Assembly (NCBI GenBank): GCA_050872805.1
Contig: JBNMHN010000079.1
Location: 1-6,000 of the forward strand
DNA: 6,000 bases
From: CAKVOD01 sp050872805
GTDB lineage: Bacteria > Bacillota > Clostridia > Christensenellales > UBA1242
Direction: 5' to 3'
Position numbers and translations under genes: made by a program. The notes beneath the pieces are model-generated. The model had not been told where the DNA came from. It did not search any database and saw only the letters and a list, made by a program, of their open reading frames with translations. Shown in pieces: positions 1 to 5,473 of the stretch. Every line of letters begins with the position of its first letter. The first letter of the stretch is position 1.

Positions 1-354
1 ACTTTTGGATTCATTTTTGAAACCCTTTGCATTCGTGATTTAAAGGCGTATTCACTTGCACTTGGCGGGGATGTTTCGTATTATCACGACAAGTATGGGC
101 TTGAAGCGGATTGTGTACTGCACCTAGACGACGGGCGATATGCGCTAATTGAGTTCAAACTTGGTAGCAGGCAAATTGAGGAGGGGGCACAGCATTTGCT
201 AGAACTAAAAAATCTCATCGTGCAAAACAATAAGGAAAATCCTCATAACAAAATTAGAGAACCCGACTTGCTAGTCGTCGTCACAGGCGGCGAAATGGCG
301 TATACAAGAAAGGACGGCGTTAAAATTATTCCTATCGGTTGCTTGAAAGATTGA
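1..354 (+). CDS. C-terminal part of a DUF4143-type ATPase (5' end outside window)
   Basis: The frame is open from base 1 to the TGA at 352-354 and gives 117 residues of the end of a longer protein. The fragment opens with FGFIFETLCIRDLKAY and continues with a 'GLEADCVLHL..GRYALIEFKLG' block. This is the pattern I know from the DUF4143 domain found behind an AAA-type ATPase domain in a large bacterial and archaeal family. Counting from the window edge, E7, D37 and E51-x-K53 fit the PD-(D/E)xK nuclease-like arrangement seen in this domain. Members are usually around 400 residues, so the P-loop ATPase half should lie just upstream. The cellular role of the family is poorly defined, and I infer no specific substrate. 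The last codons overlap the leuS -35 box, so the gene ends exactly where the next transcription unit begins. Family assignment is from recognition of the domain only. Confidence 0.85.
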   Translation, partial: TFGFIFETLCIRDLKAYSLALGGDVSYYHDKYGLEADCVLHLDDGRYALIEFKLGSRQIEEGAQHLLELKNLIVQNNKENPHNKIREPDLLVVVTGGEMAYTRKDGVKIIPIGCLKD

Positions 355-380
355 CAACCGACGGCAATTTGTTGTATACT
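351..380 (+). promoter_or_regulatory. Sigma-70/sigma-A promoter for leuS
   Basis: TTGACA at 351-356 is a perfect -35 box, and TATACT at 375-380 is a near-perfect -10 box. The spacer is 18 bp. The predicted start point near 387 leaves a leader of only about 30 nt before the leuS ATG. That leaves no room for a T-box or other leader riboswitch between this promoter and the gene. The -35 box includes the TGA stop (352-354) of the upstream gene. Confidence 0.85.
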
Positions 381-416
381 GCAATTGATTTATTATAATA
401 AGGAAAAGGAAAGAAA

Positions 417-2831
417 ATGAGTAGTTATAACCATATTGAGATAGAGAAAAAGTGGCGAAAGTATTGGGCGGAACACGATACTTTTCACACCGATATTAGA
501 GATTTTTCAAAGCCAAAGTATTATGTTTTGGATATGTTTCCGTATCCGTCGGGCGACGGTTTGCACGTCGGGCACGTCGAGGGCTACACGGCAACCGACA
601 TTGTCGCGCGCGTCAAGCGTATGCAAGGGTTCAATGTCTTGCACCCGCTCGGCTTTGACGCGTACGGGTTGCCTGCCGAGCAGTTTGCTATAAAAACGGG
701 CAATCATCCTGCGGACTTTACAAACAAAAATATCGCAAACTTCACCGAGCAAATGCAAAAACTCGGTTTGTCGGCTGACTGGTCGCGCCAAATTTCGACT
801 TGCGAACCCGAGTATTACAAGTGGACGCAGTGGATTTTTGAGGAACTTTACAAAGCGGGACTTGCTAAGCGTGTCGATATGCCTGTCAACTGGTGTGAGG
901 AACTGGGAACAGTCCTTGCCAACGACGAGGTTATCGACGGAAAGTCCGAGCGCGGCGGGTATCCTGTCGTCAAAAAGAATATGAAACAATGGGTTGTCAA
1001 AATCACAGAGTTTTGCGAACGCTTTTTGAGCGGAATGAAGGAACTTGACTGGCCAAAATCGACGCTCGATATGCAAACAAACTGGATTGGCAAGTCGCAA
1101 GGCGCGCAAGTGACTTTCAAAGTAGATGGATTTGATGAAACCTTTGAAATTTTCACGACGCGCCCCGACACAATGTTTGGCGCAACATACTGCGTTCTTG
1201 CGCCTGAACACAAATTGGTAGACGTCATTACAACCGACGCGCAAAGGGGCGAAGTTGAAGCATACAAAGCGGCTTGCGCTAGCAAAACCGACCTCGAGCG
1301 CGGGCAACTGAACAAGGACAAAACGGGCGTTTTCACGGGCGCATACGCAATCAATCCTATGAACGGCGCAAAACTGCCGATTTACATTGCGGACTACGTT
1401 ATGGCGTCCTACGGCACTGGCGCGATTATGGCAGTTCCAGCACACGATGCGCGCGACTATGAGTTTGCTAAAAAGTACAACCTGCCGATTGTCGCAGTTC
1501 TTGCAGGCGGCAATATTGAAAACGAAGCGTTTGAGGGCGACGGCGAACATATTAATTCGGGCTTCCTCAACGGGCTTAACAAGGCGGACGGCATCGCGCG
1601 CGCAATCGCGTGGCTAGAAGAAAATGGCGTCGGCACTGCCAAAACGACTTACAAAATGCGCGATTGGATATTTGCGCGCCAACGCTATTGGGGCGAACCT
1701 ATGCCCGTCATTTATCTTGAAAACGGGCAAACCGTTTTGGAAAAAAATCTTCCGCTTGAGTTGCCTATGGTTACCGACTATCGCGGGCACAACGGAAACG
1801 CGCCGCTTGACAACGCCACTGAGTGGAAAAACGTTGTCGTTGACGGCGTCAAAGGGGTTCGCGAAACTAACACAATGCCGGGGAGTGCGGCGTCAAGCTG
1901 GTATTTCTTGCGATACATCGACCCGCACAACAACGAAAAACTTGCTGACTACGAATTGCTCAAGCACTGGATGCCTGTCGACCTCTATGTCGGCGGCGCC
2001 GAACACGCTGTCGGGCATTTGTTGTACTCGCGTATGTGGAACAAGTTTTTGCACGACATTGGCGTTTCTCCTTGCGAGGAGCCGTTCAAGCGTCTTGTTC
2101 ATCAAGGTATGATACTTGGCACCGACTCACAAAAGATGAGCAAGAGCAAGGGCAACGTTGTCAAGCCCGATGTGTGCATTGAGTCGCACGGGGCGGACGC
2201 GCTGCGCTTGTACGAAATGTTTATGGGGCCGATTACGGACACTAAGCCGTGGAACACGAGCGGCATCGACGGCGCGCGCAAATTTATCGAACGCGTATGG
2301 CGTTTGTACGACGAAAGCGGCAAAATCAAGGATGAGGCAAACCCTAATCTTGAACTTGTTTATCATCAAACTGTTAAAAAGGTTACTGAAGACTACGAGG
2401 CGCTCTCATTCAACACTGCAATCGCGCAGTTGATGGTTTTTGTCAACGCGGTTTACAAAGAGGACGTTTTCCCACGTGAATATGCTTTGAACCTTTTGAA
2501 GATGCTCAATCCAATCACGCCGTACTTTACGGAAGAACTTTGGCAAAAGTTGGGGAATAGCGAAAGCATTGCGTATGCTGAGTGGCCGAAATTTGATGCT
2601 GAAAAGGCGAAATCCGATGAAATCGAGATTCCAGTGCAGGTAAACGGCAAGGTTCGCGCGAAGATTATGGTTGCGCGCGGAACTGCAGTTGCGGAACTTG
2701 AGAAAGCGGCCATTGCTGAGGTGGAACGCCTTGCTGCCGCGGGTACTCTTGCGGGCATCACTTTGCCTTTGCAAATCAAAAAGGCCGTTGCCGTTCCCGA
2801 CCGCATCGTCAACCTCATCGTGGCGGGATAG
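417..2831 (+). CDS. leuS: Leucyl-tRNA synthetase
   Basis: This gene encodes a cytoplasmic class Ia aminoacyl-tRNA synthetase that joins leucine to tRNA-Leu using ATP. The 804-residue length is normal for bacterial LeuRS. The Rossmann catalytic half carries MFPYPSGDGLHVGH at 40-53 (HIGH motif as HVGH) and the second half carries KMSKS at 573-577. The inserted CP1 editing domain shows the threonine-rich TTRPDT at 247-252 and GTGAIMAVPAHDARDYEF from 333, with the conserved editing aspartate at D347, so proofreading should be intact. WIFARQRYWGEP lies at 417-428 and YVGGAEHA at 524-531. The anticodon-binding helical region follows KMSKS, and the C-terminal domain has VQVNGKVRAKI from 740. The chosen start lies 30 nt from a strong promoter and is preceded by an A-rich purine stretch (AAGGAAAAGGAAAG) that serves as a modest ribosome binding site. 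The last residues (IVNLIVAG) match the usual LeuRS ending. The final codons and stop lie inside a hairpin that belongs to a repeated unit. Confidence 0.98.
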   Translation: MSSYNHIEIEKKWRKYWAEHDTFHTDIRDFSKPKYYVLDMFPYPSGDGLHVGHVEGYTATDIVARVKRMQGFNVLHPLGFDAYGLPAEQFAIKTGNHPADFTNKNIANFTEQMQKLGLSADWSRQISTCEPEYYKWTQWIFEELYKAGLAKRVDMPVNWCEELGTVLANDEVIDGKSERGGYPVVKKNMKQWVVKITEFCERFLSGMKELDWPKSTLDMQTNWIGKSQGAQVTFKVDGFDETFEIFTTRPDTMFGATYCVLAPEHKLVDVITTDAQRGEVEAYKAACASKTDLERGQLNKDKTGVFTGAYAINPMNGAKLPIYIADYVMASYGTGAIMAVPAHDARDYEFAKKYNLPIVAVLAGGNIENEAFEGDGEHINSGFLNGLNKADGIARAIAWLEENGVGTAKTTYKMRDWIFARQRYWGEPMPVIYLENGQTVLEKNLPLELPMVTDYRGHNGNAPLDNATEWKNVVVDGVKGVRETNTMPGSAASSWYFLRYIDPHNNEKLADYELLKHWMPVDLYVGGAEHAVGHLLYSRMWNKFLHDIGVSPCEEPFKRLVHQGMILGTDSQKMSKSKGNVVKPDVCIESHGADALRLYEMFMGPITDTKPWNTSGIDGARKFIERVWRLYDESGKIKDEANPNLELVYHQTVKKVTEDYEALSFNTAIAQLMVFVNAVYKEDVFPREYALNLLKMLNPITPYFTEELWQKLGNSESIAYAEWPKFDAEKAKSDEIEIPVQVNGKVRAKIMVARGTAVAELEKAAIAEVERLAAAGTLAGITLPLQIKKAVAVPDRIVNLIVAG

Positions 2832-2904
2832 CCCGCGGCTGCAGGTTTGGGGTGTGACACTATATAAATTTGGGTACATAGTTAATTTACTATGTACCTT
2901 TTTT
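2821..2904 (+). repeat. Copy 1 of a two-hairpin repeat unit, starting inside the leuS 3' end
   Basis: This stretch aligns along its whole length with 2930-3013. By eye I count 13 mismatches and two single-base gaps over about 84 columns. It starts with the last leuS codons. Hairpin A is GCGGG-ATAG-CCCGC (2823-2836) with the leuS TAG stop in its loop. Then come CTGCAGGTTTGG and the AT-rich terminator hairpin at 2873-2904. The two gaps lie in opposite arms of hairpin A, so the stem stays paired in both copies. Confidence 0.8.
2873..2904 (+). terminator. Rho-independent terminator of leuS
   Basis: GGTACATAGT (2873-2882) and ACTATGTACC (2889-2898) form a perfect 10-bp stem with a 6-nt loop, followed by six T residues (2899-2904). 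It sits 41 nt after the leuS stop, which fits termination of the leuS transcript. The stem is AT-rich for a terminator, but its geometry and T-tract are good. Confidence 0.8.
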
Positions 2905-2929
2905 GAGCGAAAGGGCACTGCTGCAGGTT

Positions 2930-3013
2930 TGGCGGGGATAGCCCCGCTGCTACAGATTTAGTGAGTGGCATTATATGAGTTTAGGTACATAGTCAATTAA
3001 CTATGTACCTTTT
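2930..3013 (+). repeat. Copy 2 of the two-hairpin repeat unit
   Basis: This is a diverged copy of 2821-2904, about 110 bp downstream. Hairpin A is one base pair longer here (GCGGGG-ATAG-CCCCGC, 2932-2947). The terminator-like hairpin (2983-3010) keeps its full stem. The extra G breaks the reading frame of the leuS-derived codons, so this copy is non-coding. A 12-nt piece, CTGCAGGTTTGG, also occurs at both 2839-2850 and 2921-2932, so the arrangement is more than a simple head-to-tail copy. Confidence 0.8.
2983..3013 (+). terminator. Second terminator-like hairpin
   Basis: AGGTACATAGT (2983-2993) pairs perfectly with ACTATGTACCT (3000-3010) around a 6-nt loop. Only four T residues (3010-3013) occur at the 3' side, so it is likely weaker than the first copy. 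It may act as a back-up terminator for leuS. It could also just be a relic of the duplication. Confidence 0.5.
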
Positions 3014-3142
3014 ATGTTATAGTGTATGGTATAGGTTTAGTAACTACCATTATAAATCAAGCAACTTTATACAGATGAGTATTGGTACTGACTTAATTGT
3101 CATTCAGAGCGAAAGTCAAACCCGCGTAGTAGGGGGTGACGC

Positions 3143-3180
3143 AAAAAAAAATAAGACGCACGGGGAATATCCCGTGCGTC
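3143..3180 (-). terminator. Rho-independent terminator facing the minus strand
   Basis: GACGCACGGG (3155-3164) pairs perfectly with CCCGTGCGTC (3171-3180) around a 6-nt loop. Read on the minus strand, the GC-rich stem is followed by TTATTTTTTTTT, the complement of the A-rich run at 3143-3154. This is a textbook intrinsic terminator for a transcript coming from higher coordinates. On the plus strand the stem is followed by CGTTTGAC, with no T-tract. No convincing minus-strand protein gene lies upstream of it in this window. Confidence 0.7.
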
Positions 3181-3420
3181 CGTTTGACAACGTTTTGCTT
3201 TAGTAAAATTCACTTGTAATAGCCGATTCGCGCATTTTTTACCTTTGACAAAAATAATCTAGCACAAGCGCCAAAGGCGACACTGAGGCGCAAATGCGGC
3301 GCGCCCACAAAAGTTGTCGGTTTGCCTCACACCCTCATTTAGTACAGTGTAAATTAATGGGTACAACACGGTAGCGTCAAAGCAGGGGTGCGGGGCGGAC
3401 GAAAAACATACTTTTTTCAC
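3181..3420 (-). ncRNA. Possible structured minus-strand RNA ending at the 3143-3180 terminator
   Basis: A GC-rich island at about 3258-3402 sits inside very AT-rich intergenic DNA, which is a common sign of structured RNA in AT-rich genomes. On the minus strand it can form TGAGGC/GCCTCA (3326-3321 with 3288-3283), GGCGC/GCGCC within 3284-3306, and the small hairpin CGCC-TTT-GGCG (3279-3269). CACCC (3390-3386) can pair with GGGTG near 3330. The strong minus-strand terminator just downstream would define the 3' end. I see no signatures of tmRNA, RNase P RNA or SRP RNA, and no clear promoter. The call rests on terminator plus composition plus local pairing. The alternative is a degenerate intergenic repeat. 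Confidence 0.3.
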
Positions 3421-3460
3421 AATTATTTTGTGCATTGCATAAACATATGTAGGGATATTT

Positions 3461-3628
3461 ATGAAAAGTACAACCAACATTTGCAAAAAATCAATAGCTT
3501 ATGTAAGTTATTGCGGTGCAAACCTCGCTAAGTGGATATTGCTTGTTCAGCAACCCATAACGCTCAGCGCACTCTTTTTTAGCGTATGCTTTTCGTTTTG
3601 CTTCTGTTCAACGCTGTTTGGAGAGTAG
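3461..3628 (+). CDS. Possible 55-residue membrane peptide (hypothetical)
   Basis: An ATG at 3461 opens a 55-codon frame ending at TAG 3626-3628. AGGG at 3451-3454 sits six bases before the start and could serve as a partial ribosome binding site. The N-terminal half is mildly basic (MKSTTNICKKSIAY...). The C-terminal part, about residues 33-53, is a continuous hydrophobic stretch with three Cys residues (VCFSFCFC), long enough to span a membrane once. Five Cys in 55 residues is high. I do not recognise a family. Small single-span peptides include type I toxins and small regulatory membrane proteins, but nothing here selects between them. No good promoter is visible. A chance ORF is a real possibility. 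Confidence 0.35.
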   Translation: MKSTTNICKKSIAYVSYCGANLAKWILLVQQPITLSALFFSVCFSFCFCSTLFGE

Positions 3629-3992
3629 ATACTTCAAATAAAAGCACAGTCAAAATTGTCCCAGCAAAAATTAAAACTTTGAAATACCTTTTCTCGAAAC
3701 CCGTTGAATTTTGTCCTAGTGTGAAATATAAGTGACACTGTTTGCCCAGCAGATCGCTTTTATTTTTACTAGAACGGTTATACTATATCATATTTTTTTA
3801 TTTTTTGCAAGTATTTTGTACAAAAAATTACAATTTTTTTACAAAAAAATATATATTTTATCTTTTTTTCGATTATTTCCACAATTTCGAGTGAATTTTG
3901 TCTTTAGAAACAATAATTTTAGCGAATGTTAAATTTTTGTCGTCACACAGTGTGATAGATAAACATAATAATATTTCTAAGGAGAAAAAAGA
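3629..3992. other. Very AT-rich upstream region of the Cys-rich orphan gene
   Basis: These 364 bases hold no convincing gene. The middle (about 3785-3875) is almost pure A/T with long T and A runs, which suggests easily melted or curved DNA. The 11-mer TGAATTTTGTC occurs twice (3705-3715 and 3892-3902). A TATACT hexamer at 3779-3784 has no matching -35 box. A palindrome at 3943-3955 and a strong ribosome binding site at 3979-3984 lead into the next gene. The promoter is probably in the last 60-100 bases, but I cannot fix it. Confidence 0.55.
3943..3955. promoter_or_regulatory. Operator-like palindrome before the Cys-rich gene
   Basis: TCACACAGTGTGA is a perfect 13-bp palindrome around a central A, 37 bp before the start codon. 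A weak promoter could surround it: TTGTCG at 3937-3942 with either GATAAA (3958-3963, 15-bp spacer) or CATAAT (3964-3969, 21-bp spacer). Neither spacing is ideal. The position suits a repressor site, but the regulator is unknown. Confidence 0.35.
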
Positions 3993-5234
3993 ATGAATAT
4001 TTTTGGAGATGATAAAACTTTTTTGAGCGTAATTCCTGAACCGATACCTGAAAACGAATTGTCGACAACTGAAGGTGCTGAGTCCGCGCCACTAGAGAGC
4101 GCGCCAAGCGAAAGCGCACCACTTGATGCAGACGTTTTGCCTTTTGGGGACGAAAGCAGTTTTCGTTGTACTCTTGCCGAGCAAGATTCCGCCACGCAGC
4201 ACACGTCGCCCGATGCGGAGGTTCAGTCGATTTTGCAAACAATCGACGACTTCACGAGAATTGACACGGATACGTTTGAAAGCGAACTCCCGCCTGCGTT
4301 TCCCGAAGACGGCGATAATGTGCAAATCGCTGACGAACTTGACGACATCTTTGAAAGCCTAAATCAAGCGTTTGTTAAAGTCAATGCTGCTGACTGCGGT
4401 AAAATGCGCATCGGCAACGACTACGGCGCGTTTGAAATTGATCGCAAGTGCGGCGCGCCGTACGCACGCTTTTGTCCGTGTCCGCCTGAAAAGAAACCAC
4501 AATGTAACTGCGGCAAAGGGGCGGGTTTTCAAAAAAACGAGCAGGGCAAGAAAGCGGGCAGCGACCTAAGTGACCTGACCGACTTGTTTTCGTGGTACTG
4601 GACTGCAAAAGACAAAGGGGGCTGCAACAACCCTCATTGTGGCAATAACGGCAACTGTAATAATAACAACATACATAATGGTTGTCCGTTTGATAATTCG
4701 CAAAACTGTGGCGAATGTAAGCCGCAGAACGGCTGTGAAGAGCCGTTTAACAAGCAATGCGGTTGCGGCGAAAACTTTATGCACTGCAACAATCCCGACG
4801 CGTGGGCGCCGCAAAACAATTGTCCGCCACCACCAAAACAGCCCGCAAAGCCGTGCGGCAAGCGCCTTTCGCGCAACATATATTATAGATTGCTCCAAAT
4901 AACGCAAGCAGTCAGCTTTCTTGTCGACTGCGCACCGAATTCGCAATCGCAACAAACGCTGTGTTGCGTCAAGCAAAACCTAAGCACATTAAGCCTCGCA
5001 ATGTTTGCAACCAGCAAGCGCATCTGCGGCGCGCGTCCAATTGTTATGAATACGTTTGAAAAACCTAATTGTCCGTTTGAACGCGGCGTCAACGCCGTCA
5101 TCTGCGAACTATCATCTATATTAAAGGATATACAACTCTTGCAAACGCTCCCATCGGCGCAATGTGCCTACGGCGCGCTCGTCGTCATCGCCTTTGGCGT
5201 CAACCGCGTCCTCTCAATGATGTATACCCTATAA
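3993..5234 (+). CDS. Cys/Asn-rich orphan protein, 413 residues, function unknown
   Basis: I do not recognise this protein. The start is well supported by AAGGAG at 3979-3984, 8 nt before the ATG. There is no N-terminal signal peptide. Residues 1-130 are acidic and low in complexity, with three tandem ESAP(L/S) repeats at 30-44. Residues 135-288 hold 18 of the protein's 26 Cys. Many are in close pairs (CPC 161-163, CNC 171-173, CGC 256-258), set among Asn, Gly and Pro, with a NNNN run and PPPP at 278-281. Residues 291-413 look helical, with Cys at 313, 324-325, 345, 360, 371 and 391 and a hydrophobic stretch at about 391-410. The motif CPF(D/E) occurs at 231 and 360. The gene stands alone, with a long AT-rich region upstream and a strong stem-loop downstream. 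A disulfide- or metal-linked structural protein, such as a spore-coat-like component, is one inference. A metal-binding role is another. Confidence 0.85.
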   Translation: MNIFGDDKTFLSVIPEPIPENELSTTEGAESAPLESAPSESAPLDADVLPFGDESSFRCTLAEQDSATQHTSPDAEVQSILQTIDDFTRIDTDTFESELPPAFPEDGDNVQIADELDDIFESLNQAFVKVNAADCGKMRIGNDYGAFEIDRKCGAPYARFCPCPPEKKPQCNCGKGAGFQKNEQGKKAGSDLSDLTDLFSWYWTAKDKGGCNNPHCGNNGNCNNNNIHNGCPFDNSQNCGECKPQNGCEEPFNKQCGCGENFMHCNNPDAWAPQNNCPPPPKQPAKPCGKRLSRNIYYRLLQITQAVSFLVDCAPNSQSQQTLCCVKQNLSTLSLAMFATSKRICGARPIVMNTFEKPNCPFERGVNAVICELSSILKDIQLLQTLPSAQCAYGALVVIAFGVNRVLSMMYTL

Positions 5235-5275
5235 AATAATAATACAACAAAAATTGTCCTAATTGTTATAAAACG

Positions 5276-5316
5276 CCTAAACCCCGCATAAATGCTATAT
5301 TTATGCGGGGTTTAGG
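5276..5316. terminator. Perfect 18-bp stem-loop between the orphan gene and the rRNA operon
   Basis: CCTAAACCCCGCATAAAT (5276-5293) pairs without a mismatch with the complement at 5299-5316 around a 5-nt loop. It lies 41 nt after the stop of the Cys-rich gene. There is no T-tract on the plus side (ATATATGATA follows), and on the minus strand only TTTT occurs two bases beyond the stem. It most likely ends or stabilises the upstream transcript and insulates the rRNA promoter. It is not a canonical rho-independent terminator. Confidence 0.6.
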
Positions 5317-5344
5317 ATATATGATACACGTGGGTAGGTATACG

Positions 5345-5398
5345 AAAAAGGGGTAAAAAAGGGTAAAAAACGACAAAAAATAAAAGTTTTTTTTAAAA
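5345..5398 (+). promoter_or_regulatory. Phased A-tracts and UP-like element upstream of the rRNA promoter
   Basis: A-runs start at 5345, 5355, 5365 and 5375, exactly 10 bp apart, which is close to the helical repeat and predicts intrinsic DNA bending. The decamer GGGTAAAAAA is repeated directly (5351-5370). A T8-A4 block at 5387-5398 lies about 40-51 bp before the predicted start point, where rRNA UP elements contact the RNA polymerase alpha subunits. The bend and UP roles are inferred from the sequence pattern. Confidence 0.6.
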
Positions 5399-5402
5399 GA
5401 TG

Positions 5403-5431
5403 TTGACTTTATCTTCAGTATAGTATATACT
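5403..5431 (+). promoter_or_regulatory. rRNA operon promoter
   Basis: TTGACT (5403-5408) and TATACT (5426-5431) are separated by 17 bp. Each differs from the sigma-70 consensus at one position. The predicted start is at 5437-5438, about 165 nt before the 16S gene, which is a normal leader length. A weaker second promoter (TTGTCA 5526-5531, AATACT 5550-5555, 18-bp spacer) is possible but uncertain. Confidence 0.85.
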
Positions 5432-5438
5432 AATGGAG

Positions 5439-5473
5439 TCGCTAGGGAAGAGGTTGCAAAACCCGCCCAGCGA
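5439..5473 (+). other. Leader hairpin at the 5' end of the rRNA precursor
   Basis: The element has three nested stems: TCGCT (5439-5443) with AGCGA (5469-5473), GGG (5445-5447) with CCC (5466-5468), and GGTT (5452-5455) with AACC (5460-5463) around a GCAA loop, a GNRA-type tetraloop. It starts within two bases of the predicted transcription start, so it would cap the precursor's 5' end. A role in protection or processing is inference. Confidence 0.5.

Larger units (their letters stand above)
2832..3460. other. Mostly non-coding interval after leuS
   Basis: I see no convincing protein gene in these 629 bases. The contents are the tail of repeat copy 1, repeat copy 2, a possible decayed third copy (about 3031-3117), the minus-strand terminator, and the GC-rich structured island. 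A short inverted repeat, CACAA-TTATT-TTGTG (3418-3432), lies about 30 bp before the small ORF at 3461. Open frames at 3003-3203 (plus) and 3259-3486 (minus) lack ribosome binding sites and overlap these structures. Confidence 0.6.

Noticed and set aside
507..1550. Long minus-strand open frame (347 codons) inside leuS
   Set aside because: It lies fully antisense to the highly conserved leuS catalytic and editing regions, has no recognisable domain, and its openness follows from leuS codon bias.
1624..2112. Plus-strand 162-codon frame within leuS
   Set aside because: It is an out-of-frame shadow of leuS. Its composition is rich in Thr, Ser, Cys and Arg, as expected for shifted reading, and it has no ribosome binding site of its own.
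3003..3203. Plus-strand 66-codon frame after leuS
   Set aside because: It starts inside the second terminator-like hairpin, runs through the minus-strand terminator, has no Shine-Dalgarno sequence and makes no plausible protein.
3320..3400. SRP RNA, RNase P RNA or tmRNA on either strand
   Set aside because: The hallmark conserved sequences of these RNAs are absent, so only an unspecified structured RNA is proposed.
3259..3486. Minus-strand 75-codon frame over the GC-rich island
   Set aside because: No ribosome binding site precedes it, and its C-terminal half reads through hairpin-forming GC-rich sequence. A structured RNA or repeat explains the island better.
3732..3932. Plus-strand 66-codon frame in the AT-rich region
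   Set aside because: It is almost all Phe, Ile, Leu and Lys from T/A runs, lacks a ribosome binding site, and overlaps the regulatory region of the next gene.
4209..4860. CRISPR-like or tandem DNA repeat array in the Cys-rich region
   Set aside because: The repetition is at the level of short peptide motifs (Cys, Asn, Gly) with no regular spacing and no conserved DNA repeat unit.
4634..4879. Minus-strand and other-frame Cys-rich ORFs inside the orphan gene
   Set aside because: They mirror the repetitive Cys/Asn codons of the real gene and have no start signals.
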